Origin: Micavibrio sp. UBA6929
Lineage (GTDB): Bacteria; Pseudomonadota; Alphaproteobacteria; Micavibrionales; Micavibrionaceae
Reading direction: 5' to 3'
Length of the DNA stretch: 64,000 nt
Assembly: GCA_002448815.1 (NCBI GenBank)
Contig: DKAJ01000007.1
Coordinates: forward strand, 1-64,000
Shown: positions 34,512 to 44,193 of the stretch, piece by piece
Layout: each line of letters opens with the position of its first letter
How positions within the stretch are numbered: the first letter of the stretch is position 1
Made by a program: the position numbers and the translations under genes
The notes under the pieces: generated by a model
Told to the model about the DNA's origin: nothing
The model's input: only the letters and a program-made list of their open reading frames with translations
The model's database searches: none

Positions 34512-35990
34512 GTGAGCAAAATAGAGCAATCGACCATCATGAAAAAATTATCCGGCAAGATAGGGCAATTCCTAAAAAACAATCGTGGCTTCAGCCTTGT
34601 AGAACTTGGGATTGTCCTTGTTATTGGCGCCGTGATGACTATTCCAATTTATACGCTCCTTTTCTATGTAAGCGACCTCAAACCTACTGATGAGCGCATG
34701 GAAATTATTCAAGAAGCACTAGCAGAACACTTACGCGTTACAGGCACACTGCCCTGCCCAGCCGACATCACGGCAGACATTACTTCTGACGCAAGTGCCT
34801 ATCAGGCCAATTGCGGCGGCGCAATTTCGGTTTCAAGCGGCAGCACACTTATTGGCGCAGTTCCAATTGCAAACCTAAAAGTCGCAGCAGACTGCGCGCG
34901 CAATGATGGCGGCATTGTTTCCATGACGAATGACACCGCAACAGCACTTAAAGACAGCATCTACAGCCTCGGCGAGATCTTTACAGGCACAAACCTGCGC
35001 ACACAATTTGATGGCAGTACCCTTGAAAGCACAAAGGCAGAAAATGTTCGCTGCCCGCTTAACGAATATATCGTGGACGAAAACGACAACAAGTTTGTTT
35101 ACGCCGTGAGCACAGCGGCAACAAATACCTCATACGATATCTTTAATCCTAATTTGACCGCAGGCGGCGTCACCATTCAGGACACTGACGGCAACGTCCT
35201 GAGCAACAACCAACCCTATGTTCTTATTTCACTGGGTGATGACGGCAAGGGCGGATATGGCCGCAATGGCACCGTCATTGGCGATACATGCGGCACAACT
35301 GATGCCGATTCAGAAAACTGCGATTACAATGATAATATTTTCGTCGCTGCGCCTCACAACCCGTCTAACGCCAATTATTATGATGATAATATTGACTATA
35401 ATATTGCGAGCTTTATGCAAGAAGATAGCTTCTGGAGCTGGGGTGATGTTGCAGGCACATCACGCGACATGATCCTTAATCCACGCGCAATGCTGGTTCT
35501 TGGCCCTCGCGATGACGCATCCGCAGGACTAGCTGTCGAAGATGATGACGGCGTTGTTGTTAATCGCGGCGGCGTTCTAGTATCAGGCGACCTAGATGTT
35601 CATGCGCAAAAATTCTTTGATGGATCATCACAGGCCGTAAATGGCGGGAACCTTATTAGTTCTGGCGATGTTGTTGCAACATCACAGGAAACCAACATCC
35701 GTAATTATGCTGTATCTGGGCGCTATTGCTATGAATCATCGAAATCTTTGACAACAGAATGCGGCGCGCCTGCAGGTACAAGTGGCTCTAGTTGCCCACC
35801 TGGTGAACTTATGGATTCAAATGGCACATGCTGCACCACCGTTGAAATCGACCAAGAAACCGGCTATTGCGAAACAGGCGGCGGCTGCGAATGGTATGAT
35901 ACAGATGGGTCATGCTGCCCGGATGATAGTTTCTGCTGCCCGGCATCGGTCTACGAAAGCACGGGCGACTGCCACATGTATTGGGACTAA
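34512..35990 (+). CDS. Prepilin-like protein 1 with Cys-rich C-terminus (GTG start)
   Basis: 492 residues from GTG 34512 with AGAGG upstream. The type IV prepilin signal reads NNRG|FSLVELGIVLVIGAV, with Gly before the cleavage point and Glu at mature position 5. The rest is far longer than a major pilin: LPCPAD, GAVPIANLKVA, SLGDDGKGGYG, then a middle part with GGVLVSGDLDVHAQKFF resembling tail-fibre stalks. The end is Cys-rich (GELMDSNGTCCTTVEIDQETGYCE, quoted here in parts: ELMDSNGTCC, VEIDQETGYC). It is paralogous to the next two genes. Size and build recall minor tip pilins such as PilV of IncI plasmids. Confidence 0.82.
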   Translation: MSKIEQSTIMKKLSGKIGQFLKNNRGFSLVELGIVLVIGAVMTIPIYTLLFYVSDLKPTDERMEIIQEALAEHLRVTGTLPCPADITADITSDASAYQANCGGAISVSSGSTLIGAVPIANLKVAADCARNDGGIVSMTNDTATALKDSIYSLGEIFTGTNLRTQFDGSTLESTKAENVRCPLNEYIVDENDNKFVYAVSTAATNTSYDIFNPNLTAGGVTIQDTDGNVLSNNQPYVLISLGDDGKGGYGRNGTVIGDTCGTTDADSENCDYNDNIFVAAPHNPSNANYYDDNIDYNIASFMQEDSFWSWGDVAGTSRDMILNPRAMLVLGPRDDASAGLAVEDDDGVVVNRGGVLVSGDLDVHAQKFFDGSSQAVNGGNLISSGDVVATSQETNIRNYAVSGRYCYESSKSLTTECGAPAGTSGSSCPPGELMDSNGTCCTTVEIDQETGYCETGGGCEWYDTDGSCCPDDSFCCPASVYESTGDCHMYWD

Positions 35991-36042
35991 TCACAACACG
36001 ACAACACAACATACTTTAAGAGCTTAGGTAACAATAATCATT

Positions 36043-37365
36043 ATGAGCACATTGCACGATAAAGGTCACGCGCCCCGTAAAAGACGTTCAACCCAGTCTG
36101 GTTTTACACTGATTGAGATGGCTGTTGTTGTCATCATAAGCGGATTTATCTTTATCCCCCTTATGGCAGTTTTTGTTCAAAAAGATCTTGATGAAAAACG
36201 CACAGAAAACTTGGAAAGCAATCAACGTTTAGTAAACGCAGTTACGTTTTTCTACAAACAAAATGGCCGGTATCCATGCCCTGCGGACTTAGATACGGCG
36301 CCTGCCGATGCAGACTTTGGCGTTGAAAATTGCAGCATCACAACCACGTCTGGCGTTAAGGTTGGTGCATTGCCAACAACGACACTCGGGCTGCCTTTCC
36401 ACCAATCAATTAACCGTTTCGGTTGGAAACACATTTATGCCGTAACCAGCGATCTGACAGACACGACAACCTTTGACAACAGCACCGCTGTTGAGGTTAT
36501 TTCGACTGCAGGTGGTAGCGCAAGCACAGTCGAGGTTCCATTTCTTCTGGTCAACACTGGCGAAGATGGGAAAGGATCTTCTTCTCTTTACGGGGTAGAA
36601 AATATTCTTTCATGCACAACAGGGTCTGCGCGCGATCAAGAAAATTGCGATAACGATGAAACATTTATCGAAGCGCCGCTCTTTTTTACTGGCAACCCGA
36701 CTGACAGCGGTTATTATGATGACCAAATTTCTTATGGACTTGTTAGCGCCAAAAGCGATATTTGGATTGCGCAAGTAAACGAAATACAAGGCGAACGCGT
36801 CCCCCTGATGGCCAAAACATTTGGCAATATTGGCATTGGCACAACAACAGCCCCAACAGAAAAGCTTCACGTTATTGGACGCGCGCTAGTGGAAACGGAC
36901 TTCACAGGACAAGGTGGGGACATCGCGACGCAAGACAATGCTGAAATTCAAGGCCGCCTTGTTATTAACGAAAATGCAATCATCAACAGCAATTTTCAAT
37001 CTGGACAGTTCTGCTCGGGCCACTATGTCCCGAACCCCAACCCCGCATTGGATGGCATTTGCTGTTACGGCGAATATATCGGTGACTTTGCGACAGGTCA
37101 GTGCTGCGCGAATGGATCATACCTTGATCTAGCAACAGGCGAGCAGGAATGCAAAGCGAGCGGCGCATTTTGCGGCGCCAGCGATGATGGCAAAGTATCC
37201 GATTTAGGCATTGGATATAACGGCACAAGCGGCACGCTTGACTCGAGCGTCACTGGCGCACGTTTTCCAAAATGTTGCTATCGTTATGAACTAGACGTGA
37301 ATGATTTATGCTGCCTTGAAAGCGAAGGCAACCACATCGACCCTGACACAGGGGAGTGCGTATAA
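36043..37365 (+). CDS. Prepilin-like protein 2
   Basis: 440 residues. Prepilin signal QSG|FTLIEMAVVVIISGF with Glu5. It shares with the flanking genes the blocks GRYPCPADL, VGALPTTTLGLP, LLVNTGEDGKGSSS and TGSARDQENCD. A segment GNIGIGTTTAPTEKLHVIGRA matches, in its first 20 residues or fewer, the GIGT..P..KLHV.G motif common in phage tail fibres and similar stalk proteins. The C-terminal ~110 residues hold many Cys, several as CC pairs (GICCYG, GQCCAN, PKCCYR, DLCCLE). It probably forms part of a pseudopilus or pilus tip complex. Gap of 52 bases from gene 1. Confidence 0.82.
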   Translation: MSTLHDKGHAPRKRRSTQSGFTLIEMAVVVIISGFIFIPLMAVFVQKDLDEKRTENLESNQRLVNAVTFFYKQNGRYPCPADLDTAPADADFGVENCSITTTSGVKVGALPTTTLGLPFHQSINRFGWKHIYAVTSDLTDTTTFDNSTAVEVISTAGGSASTVEVPFLLVNTGEDGKGSSSLYGVENILSCTTGSARDQENCDNDETFIEAPLFFTGNPTDSGYYDDQISYGLVSAKSDIWIAQVNEIQGERVPLMAKTFGNIGIGTTTAPTEKLHVIGRALVETDFTGQGGDIATQDNAEIQGRLVINENAIINSNFQSGQFCSGHYVPNPNPALDGICCYGEYIGDFATGQCCANGSYLDLATGEQECKASGAFCGASDDGKVSDLGIGYNGTSGTLDSSVTGARFPKCCYRYELDVNDLCCLESEGNHIDPDTGECV

Positions 37366-37413
37366 TTGAACATACGCCCAGCAATACAACGACACAGGAG
37401 CAGGCACACAGCA

Positions 37414-38901
37414 ATGACAAACACAACACAAACCAACACAAACCAACGAGGCTTTACACTTGTCGAAGTTGCCCTGATCATTACAATTTTAGGCCTGATT
37501 ATTGCGCCCTTTTTTAACTTCCTATCGCAACGCTATCTAAAAAAAGAACTTGTCAAAAGCGAAGAAAAAACCGAACGCATCACATCTGCCATTTCCGCAT
37601 TTCTTATTGAAAACGGCCGCTATCCATGCCCGGCGCGCCCGAACGACAGCCCAGAAGACACGACCTTTGGCCGTGAAAACTGCAGCGGCGCCACGGGCAA
37701 CATTTACTATGGCGCTCTGCCTACACAAGATTTACGCCTGCCAACCGAAGATGCGGTTAACCTGCATGGGTGGAAGTATCTGTATGCGGTTAACCAAAGC
37801 TTAACGTCTGCCGCGACATTTTTACTGGCACCGGCAACAGGCAGCATTACCGTTAACATCGATTCAAATGGTGACGGCACAATCGACACGAGCGACACGC
37901 GCGACATAGATGGTGATGGCGCATCCGATGTTTTCCAGGCCTCCAGCAACTTGCATTTTGTTGTCATCGATCCAGGTAAAGACGGCAAAGGCAGCGCCTC
38001 ATTAAACGGCGCAAACAACTACATCACAAATGGTTTCTTTAATTGCACGGGATCAGCCAGAGATGTCGATAACTGTAATAAAGATGGCGACTTTGTTCAA
38101 ATGGAGCGCAATACCCTAAATAGCAACACAAGTAGCTCTTATTATGACGATACCGTGATTTTCACACTGGCGCGTAAAGAAAGTACATTTTGGAAGATAG
38201 ACAGAGCCAATACAGCAGCAGCAGAAGCCAATATTACTATGCGTGCAGGCGGAAGCCTTGGCGTTGGGATTACAAATTCACGCACCGCAGAAGCAAAATT
38301 ACATGTGCGCGGCGGTAACCTCAAGGCCATCAATGGCCGCCGATCTGCGACTGATGTTAAGCCAGGACACCTTATAACAAGCGGCAACGTTGATGTTGAC
38401 CGCAATTTGGATGCACAAAATGCCAACACTGCCTATGTCGGGGCGCAGAATGGTTATTATTACAACGGCACGATGACAGGCTCTGGTAGTGCTCCTAGCT
38501 GCTCTAGCGGGCAACTCATGGACGCGAATGGATCATGCTGTACGACCGTAGAAATCGATTCAGAAACCGGCCTCTGCGAAGCAAGTGGCGGCGGATCTGG
38601 CGGCGGATCTGGATCTGGTTCTGACGCTGATGCAGGCGACGGCGACAGCAGCGCAGGATCAGGATCAGATAGTGGAGGCGACACAGGCGGCGACACTGGC
38701 GGCGACGATACCCCTACAGAGCCTACTTGCTCATACAACAGAACCGCAGTATGGAGCACCTCTGACGGCCAGTACATGAACGAATGTGGCGGCAATGTTG
38801 ACCCACGCCCTAGCAGCTGCACCGCTGCGCAAGAAAACAGCACTGTTCAAAGATGTGCGGGCGTCCCTACGTTTGAGACTTATCGTTGCCAGTGCAGCTA
38901 A
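37414..38901 (+). CDS. Prepilin-like protein 3
   Basis: 495 residues from the ATG at 37414; a TTG at 37366 directly after the previous stop would add 16. Prepilin signal NQRG|FTLVEVALIITILGL. Shared blocks: GRYPCPARP, YGALPTQDLRLP, IDPGKDGKGSAS, TGSARDVDNCN. An Asp-rich stretch (DSNGDGTIDTSDTRDIDGDG) looks like a calcium-binding loop. LHVRGGNL is the stalk-like motif. After GQLMDANGSCCTTVEID comes a Gly/Ser/Asp-rich linker and a second Cys-containing domain (about 440-495) that the two others lack. Last gene of the trio, followed by a terminator. Confidence 0.82.
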   Translation: MTNTTQTNTNQRGFTLVEVALIITILGLIIAPFFNFLSQRYLKKELVKSEEKTERITSAISAFLIENGRYPCPARPNDSPEDTTFGRENCSGATGNIYYGALPTQDLRLPTEDAVNLHGWKYLYAVNQSLTSAATFLLAPATGSITVNIDSNGDGTIDTSDTRDIDGDGASDVFQASSNLHFVVIDPGKDGKGSASLNGANNYITNGFFNCTGSARDVDNCNKDGDFVQMERNTLNSNTSSSYYDDTVIFTLARKESTFWKIDRANTAAAEANITMRAGGSLGVGITNSRTAEAKLHVRGGNLKAINGRRSATDVKPGHLITSGNVDVDRNLDAQNANTAYVGAQNGYYYNGTMTGSGSAPSCSSGQLMDANGSCCTTVEIDSETGLCEASGGGSGGGSGSGSDADAGDGDSSAGSGSDSGGDTGGDTGGDDTPTEPTCSYNRTAVWSTSDGQYMNECGGNVDPRPSSCTAAQENSTVQRCAGVPTFETYRCQCS

Positions 38902-38924
38902 ACACTCAGCATTAATAATCAACC

Positions 38925-38957
38925 AAAAAACCGTAGCGCACTTGCCTACGGTTTTTT
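38925..38957 (+). terminator. Bidirectional rho-independent terminator
   Basis: CCGTAG (38931-38936) pairs with CTACGG (38946-38951), with an A-run before and seven T after. It ends the prepilin trio. Confidence 0.88.
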
Positions 38958-39035
38958 TATATCACATGCACACACGCACAAAATCACGGCAACGGATAGA
39001 TCGCCGATTTATCTTAGACATACTAATAGAAGGAT

Positions 39036-40343
39036 TTATTGAACGTTTTCAGGCGCAGGCGGCGGCGGATTATCGCCTTCGATTTCTTCATATGCGCTGA
39101 TAATCTCGTCTTGGATAGTTTGTTGTTGTTGTAACTGGAATTGCTTTTCTTCCATTTCACGCATTTCTTGGCGCAGGCTCGCTATCATGTCTTGCTCGCC
39201 GCCACAACTGCGGATCACAGAAAGAGCCGTATGCGTTTCTGGCGTACGGCGACGCAGGGCCTCTTTTTCCTTTTCAAGCAATTGAAGCTGCACAAGCAAA
39301 CTTTGAATAAGTTCTTTATCCTCGTCAGCGTTTTCGTTGCCCGTCATAAACTCATCCAAGCCCTGCATAGGCGTTGGCAATTCGTGCTGCGGGATCTGTG
39401 AAAATTCATAAACCTGATCACCGCCACATGATGCCAAGCCTTGATCTTTAGCAGTATTATATTCAACAACGTCGCTGTAATCTGGCTTTTCACCTTCTGG
39501 CAACGCATCAAGATCAGCCTGCGGCGTATCAAAATTTGGATGAGATGGCGATACCTGCGCTGCGACTTGCTGTGACGCGGCCTGAATAGGATCACCCGCT
39601 TTTTTCATGCCTTGCGGACGCAAACGGTACGGTTCAGGAACATGTGTCGTCAAAAATGGTTGCCATTCCTTTTTCACGTTTGCAGGCGGGTTTAGATCCG
39701 CTTGTTCTTCTAGTTGATGCGCGGAATCAGGCACGATCACTTGCGCATTTTCAAATGCTTCAGGCTTTTTTACGGCCTTTTTGTCTGCAAACGGGTTAAG
39801 CTCGGATAGCGCACCAAGGAATGTCGGCTCTTGCGGCTGGCGCTCGGCCACGCAGGTGGCATATTCTTCGCGCGGGAAGTCGATACGTGACAAATCAACG
39901 ACGTATAGGGTTTCATCCAGGCCAACGCTTAATTCTTCAATGCCGTCAAACAAGCGGTCAAATCGGCTGGGCGGCATCGCAACAATGCGAATTGTATTCG
40001 CGCTGAGCGGCACGGCGTTGTATGTCATTTGTGTTTCAAAATCGATATACAGATCCGCCTGATACAGACGGTTCATAACGAACAGATCATCTTTTGTTTG
40101 CAAATTGATCGCCGTTTCATTGGTTTCCGGCAGGTAAGTTACGTTAATTTTATACCCTGCATTGAGCGGCGCATTAAATTGACATTGCGCACCTTTAGCG
40201 GCATAGCGCTCCCACGGCTGACGGATCGCAAGCTCGCGCAGGCCAGTTTCCAACGCATGAGCGCTGCCCATGCTGGTCAGCAAGGTTCCCGCAACTAAGG
40301 CTGCTCTGATTGTCTTTTTATAACCGCTTAAAGATATATGCAT
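39036..40343 (-). CDS. Exported protein of unknown function with C-terminal coiled coil
   Basis: 435 residues from the ATG before HISLSGYKKTI; the longer frame to 40379 adds 12. Signal peptide about 1-30 (ending SAHA). Residues about 30-155 look like a beta-rich domain (GAQCQFNAPLNAGYKINVTY, MTYNAVPLSANTIRIVAMP). A Pro-rich linker follows, and then a coiled coil rich in Glu and Gln (about 335-425). Four Cys could form disulfides (including LASCGGDQ and IRSCGGEQ, two similar CGG sites). The end is Pro-rich (NPPPPAPENVQ). No family recognised; location between secretion or pilus genes suggests an envelope role. Confidence 0.65.
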   Translation of the reverse strand: MHISLSGYKKTIRAALVAGTLLTSMGSAHALETGLRELAIRQPWERYAAKGAQCQFNAPLNAGYKINVTYLPETNETAINLQTKDDLFVMNRLYQADLYIDFETQMTYNAVPLSANTIRIVAMPPSRFDRLFDGIEELSVGLDETLYVVDLSRIDFPREEYATCVAERQPQEPTFLGALSELNPFADKKAVKKPEAFENAQVIVPDSAHQLEEQADLNPPANVKKEWQPFLTTHVPEPYRLRPQGMKKAGDPIQAASQQVAAQVSPSHPNFDTPQADLDALPEGEKPDYSDVVEYNTAKDQGLASCGGDQVYEFSQIPQHELPTPMQGLDEFMTGNENADEDKELIQSLLVQLQLLEKEKEALRRRTPETHTALSVIRSCGGEQDMIASLRQEMREMEEKQFQLQQQQTIQDEIISAYEEIEGDNPPPPAPENVQ

Positions 40344-40559
40344 TCGAATGATTGTTTCTTGAGATTCAAGTACGGACACCTACAAGTGTAGAGATTTTGT
40401 CAAGAATAGCCATAGGTTTTCCTGCTTTTTTCACATTTTTTCGCAACTTTTCTGGAAATTTAATCAATTGTTAAAGAATTATGCGTATAAACATAAGTGA
40501 AAATAGGCCAAAAAGCCTTTTAAAACAAACAGCAAGGACGCTTTCGAGCACAAACAAAA

Positions 40560-43500
40560 ATGGCATTGCAAGACAATCAAACAGTTGCAGGTTTTCTAAA
40601 AGACCTTGGGTATGATGTTCCATCGGGCAACATTGATGCCGACGCGCTTGCCCCCATCCTTAGCCAAGCAATTACAGAGCTTAAATCTTATCTAGACATC
40701 TCAAGCAGCGAAACAGACATCGCCGCCCTGCGCGGCGCCCTTGACACTAAAATCCAAGAAACCCGTAACGACAGTGGCTTTCAAGGCATTGCAAACACCT
40801 TTTCCATCAGCGAAGGCGCAGGCCAAATCGCCGCAAACGCGCTGATCGAATCAATGGACATAAAAATCTCCGATCAATGGCGCGACAATATGGGCGGGGT
40901 CATCAAATTCGTTCAAAATTACGAAACATTCGCCGCCGCAGCGCAAACCGTACAGCAGGAAGCCACCCCTGCGCCGGCCCCCACCTCGACACAAACCTTA
41001 ACTTCCACGCCACAAGATGCACCTGCAGCAACGCCCGCAGATCCATCCAAAACCGTTACACAACAAGAAACCGATGCCGCCGCAAGCATTGACCCACAAA
41101 TCATTCGCGATTTCCAAACCTTGATGCAGGAACAATATCCTGATGCCAATATCACTGTTAACGGACAATGGGACGGCGCAACCAAGCACGCTTACCTTAC
41201 CTATGGCGCCACCTTGACCGGCAAGCCCATGCACGAAATTAACGCAGGCGATGTTGCAGGCACTACTATCGCGCGCTATCAAAGCCTTGGCGACCCCGCC
41301 AATCCGAATAGCACACTAAACGTGATGCGCATGCACCTGCAAGATGCAACATACCGCCTTAAAAACCCCAGTGACGGCGACGATATTGCAAAACTACAAG
41401 CTAAAAAAGCTGCGATTGAAAGAAAGCTACAACAAACTGAAACCGTTGTTGATCGCTTGCACCGTTTCGGCACAATAATCAACAACGGATTACAAGACGT
41501 CTTTGCCGCCGCACATAATAATATCACACCACCAACAGGCGCTGACGTTACCGAAGCCACGACTAATCCGCTCGCCCATCTTAGTGAGGAAGAACAAGGC
41601 CTCGCTATTGCATCAGGCATCATTATCGAACAATTCCTCAGCAACGACAGCCTGCACGCAAAAGCACAAGAATACGCCAAAGCGCTTGATCCAAACTCAA
41701 CATGGACACTTACAAAACCCGAAAATGCCGACGGATACCTCGACGAAGGATCACAAGCATCACTGCAACAAGTTTTAGGCATCCTTGTCAGCGACCCTGT
41801 TTTAGGTTTGCGTGATTACCAAACTGAAACTGGCGCTGTGCCGTATACGCCGCAATTAGGCCAAAGTATCTTATCCGCGCTAAACAGCGCACAAAGCGGT
41901 CCAGCCAAAGACATGCGTGACATGCTGGATGCACAAGTGCCCGAGATGAACGACCCCCTCAATCCTGAGGTTAAGAAAACTGGCGCATCAGCGCTCATCG
42001 CGCACATGGATTACCTGTATCGTCAGGATATCATCAAAAAGCAGCGCATGGATCACCTGACTATTCCTCAGATGAATGCCATGCAAGCAAGCATTTTGAC
42101 GTTCATTGTAGGCTTCATCAATCAGATGTTTCCAAATTTGCTTCCAGCCGTGGACGGCATGTGCCGCCAATTCACAGGCAGCGGCCTACTGCAACTCGCC
42201 CCAGCGCTTGGCGCGATTGACGGCGTCCGCGAAAAATTAGGCGGCATGGATAATCTGGACCCGCACGAACAACTGGTCGAATCCTTCAAACGCTCTTTCC
42301 GCGACAGCGAAAGCGCCGAAGATCGCAGCGCTATGGAAGACACACTCATGCGCGCAGCCAGTACGATGTCAAACCTGCCCTTTGGTAGCGACGAGCGCCG
42401 CAAAAATTACCCTGCCGCTGTACGCGCCGCGCTTGACGATGCGATGGCTATCATGGGCGACGCGCATCCCGATGACGCCGATTTTGCGGCGCGCCTTGAC
42501 CAAGCCTCACAAAAATATGCAACCACCTTTATTGACGAGATGAAAGCATTAAATGCGGCGCATGGCGGCCCTGACTTTCAAGAAAAACCTGCGTTACAAG
42601 TTTATCCGTTTGACGTTTTACAAGAAAACCTAACGAACGCTGGCTTTGATATTGACGGCAACGCACATATTTCACCTGATGAAATTGACCGCATTGTTCA
42701 AACATATAACAGCGTCAATTATGGTGTTCTGGATTACAACCACACACCTTTACTTTTTACCGACAATAACGGCAACACGTTTATTGCTGGCATCGACAAG
42801 GCATCAAATATGTTCACAGTCGAGCCTCTTCCATGCAATGAAATCGACACCGCCATTGCACGCGGCGACAGTATTGATACGATCAAGAGCGCTTACCCAG
42901 GCTATGCCCTAGCAGAGGATAATTACCGCCCCTATTTCAACATGAACGGCATGCGTTTTGGCGGCGCGACTTATGATCTGGCTATCACACAAGTAGCGCG
43001 CGACCCTGAGATTATCAAACCTTTCGATCGCCTAGAAAGCCTTGCACACCATCACCTTGACCGCGAACAGCGTAACGACCGATTAGAAGCCGCCTTTACA
43101 GACCCAGCCGAACGCAAGCGCTTGGAAAAATCACTCTCCCGCGAGATCATGAGCCGCGCCGGATATCAGCGCGGCGCCAGCGAACGCAGCGCCCGCACCA
43201 TTGACGGCAAAGAAGCCCCGACACCTGAAATGGAAGAACTGATGCGTCTGCGGGACGTTATGAACAGCCCAAGCCAAGCACAAAATGAATTTACTAACGC
43301 GCCGCGCACATGGGCCAATGCAGGCGGTGAAGTTTACGTCTTTTCACGCGTTGATCCGCAGTACGGCCTAAAACTTGGGAAATTTGCCTACGAAACCAAT
43401 GTGACAGAGGAAATTGCGCGCTACAAAAGTTTACCGCAAGCGGATTTAGAGGCCTATCGCGCGAACCCTGATATGATGGCGCGTCACTTCAACAATTTAA

Positions 43501-44012
43501 CCAGCGTGGCGCAACAATACCCTCAATTCAACAATGCCTTTGATTTGGCGCGCAATATAACGCACGAGTATCAATTGCGCACCGATCACGTTCCGCATGT
43601 TGAGCGTATGCCGCAGTGGTTGGAACGTACAATTGCATCACCAGAAGAAAAGCAAGCCCTTGGTGTTGCTGTGCGCGGTAGCATCAAATTATTCAAACCT
43701 GATAACGGGCATATCTATATCGTTGGCAAGGGCGATAATGTCAAAGATTTCATCGGCTATGACATTGCGCAAGAATTACAAAAATTCACAAGCCTCACCC
43801 CTGAGCAACGCGACGTTATCTTTCAAAACCCACAGCAGGCATTCCATCAATTCCCGCGCATGACAGAGATCGCAGATCAGTACCCGCAATTCGATGCAAA
43901 CAGTCTTGCAACATCATTATTACAAAAAGAATCCGTCCGCAGCGAGCTTAACATCGCACCGATCGAGCGCCGCACGCCAGAGGCCGAACTTGACGCCGCA
44001 ACCGCGCCGTAA
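40560..44012 (+). CDS. Large (1150-residue) protein of unknown function with EF-hand-like loop and C-terminal repeats
   Basis: No signal peptide or membrane span. Residues about 130-175 are Pro/Thr/Gln-rich, dividing a small N-terminal domain from the rest. Residues about 180-225 (IRDFQTLMQEQYPDANITVNGQWDG read in pieces: DFQTLMQEQYPD, TVNGQWDGATKHAY) resemble a peptidoglycan-binding-1-like helical unit. Residues 697-708 (DIDGNAHISPDE) fit an EF-hand calcium loop. The last ~240 residues hold two related units (bases about 43329-43560 and 43707-43925), each starting with a YVFSR/YIVGK strand pair and ending with a YPQF motif (QQYPQFNNA, DQYPQFDAN). A large soluble repeat protein near type IVB genes could be a secreted effector or substrate, which is inference. 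It is monocistronic. Confidence 0.7.
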   Translation: MALQDNQTVAGFLKDLGYDVPSGNIDADALAPILSQAITELKSYLDISSSETDIAALRGALDTKIQETRNDSGFQGIANTFSISEGAGQIAANALIESMDIKISDQWRDNMGGVIKFVQNYETFAAAAQTVQQEATPAPAPTSTQTLTSTPQDAPAATPADPSKTVTQQETDAAASIDPQIIRDFQTLMQEQYPDANITVNGQWDGATKHAYLTYGATLTGKPMHEINAGDVAGTTIARYQSLGDPANPNSTLNVMRMHLQDATYRLKNPSDGDDIAKLQAKKAAIERKLQQTETVVDRLHRFGTIINNGLQDVFAAAHNNITPPTGADVTEATTNPLAHLSEEEQGLAIASGIIIEQFLSNDSLHAKAQEYAKALDPNSTWTLTKPENADGYLDEGSQASLQQVLGILVSDPVLGLRDYQTETGAVPYTPQLGQSILSALNSAQSGPAKDMRDMLDAQVPEMNDPLNPEVKKTGASALIAHMDYLYRQDIIKKQRMDHLTIPQMNAMQASILTFIVGFINQMFPNLLPAVDGMCRQFTGSGLLQLAPALGAIDGVREKLGGMDNLDPHEQLVESFKRSFRDSESAEDRSAMEDTLMRAASTMSNLPFGSDERRKNYPAAVRAALDDAMAIMGDAHPDDADFAARLDQASQKYATTFIDEMKALNAAHGGPDFQEKPALQVYPFDVLQENLTNAGFDIDGNAHISPDEIDRIVQTYNSVNYGVLDYNHTPLLFTDNNGNTFIAGIDKASNMFTVEPLPCNEIDTAIARGDSIDTIKSAYPGYALAEDNYRPYFNMNGMRFGGATYDLAITQVARDPEIIKPFDRLESLAHHHLDREQRNDRLEAAFTDPAERKRLEKSLSREIMSRAGYQRGASERSARTIDGKEAPTPEMEELMRLRDVMNSPSQAQNEFTNAPRTWANAGGEVYVFSRVDPQYGLKLGKFAYETNVTEEIARYKSLPQADLEAYRANPDMMARHFNNLTSVAQQYPQFNNAFDLARNITHEYQLRTDHVPHVERMPQWLERTIASPEEKQALGVAVRGSIKLFKPDNGHIYIVGKGDNVKDFIGYDIAQELQKFTSLTPEQRDVIFQNPQQAFHQFPRMTEIADQYPQFDANSLATSLLQKESVRSELNIAPIERRTPEAELDAATAP

Positions 44013-44029
44013 AAAACCTTATCTTTTTC

Positions 44030-44059
44030 CTTGAAATCACGCCCCAGCGATTCTATATC
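44030..44059 (+). promoter_or_regulatory. Putative heat-shock-type promoter of groES-groEL
   Basis: CTTGAAA (44030-44036), 17-base spacing from TTGAAA to TATATC (44054-44059, within TTCTATATCT). This fits both a sigma70 promoter and the CTTGAA/CTATAT pattern of alphaproteobacterial RpoH. No CIRCE element (TTAGCACTC inverted repeat) was found. The leader to groES would be about 130 bases. Confidence 0.5.
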
Positions 44060-44193
44060 TTTAATCGCCTGATGTGATGATAAATGAATCTCACTGGGCA
44101 ATTGGGAGGGACTGCTCTCGCACTGATCTGCTATTTGGGGGTCATAGAAGCAGTCTGCTTGTTTAACCATAGTAAAAAGAAAAGGAGTTCGAA

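Noticed and set aside
44013..44193. CIRCE element upstream of groES
   Set aside because: The region was read for TTAGCACTC-N9-GAGTGCTAA; only unrelated fragments (CTCGCACTG) occur.
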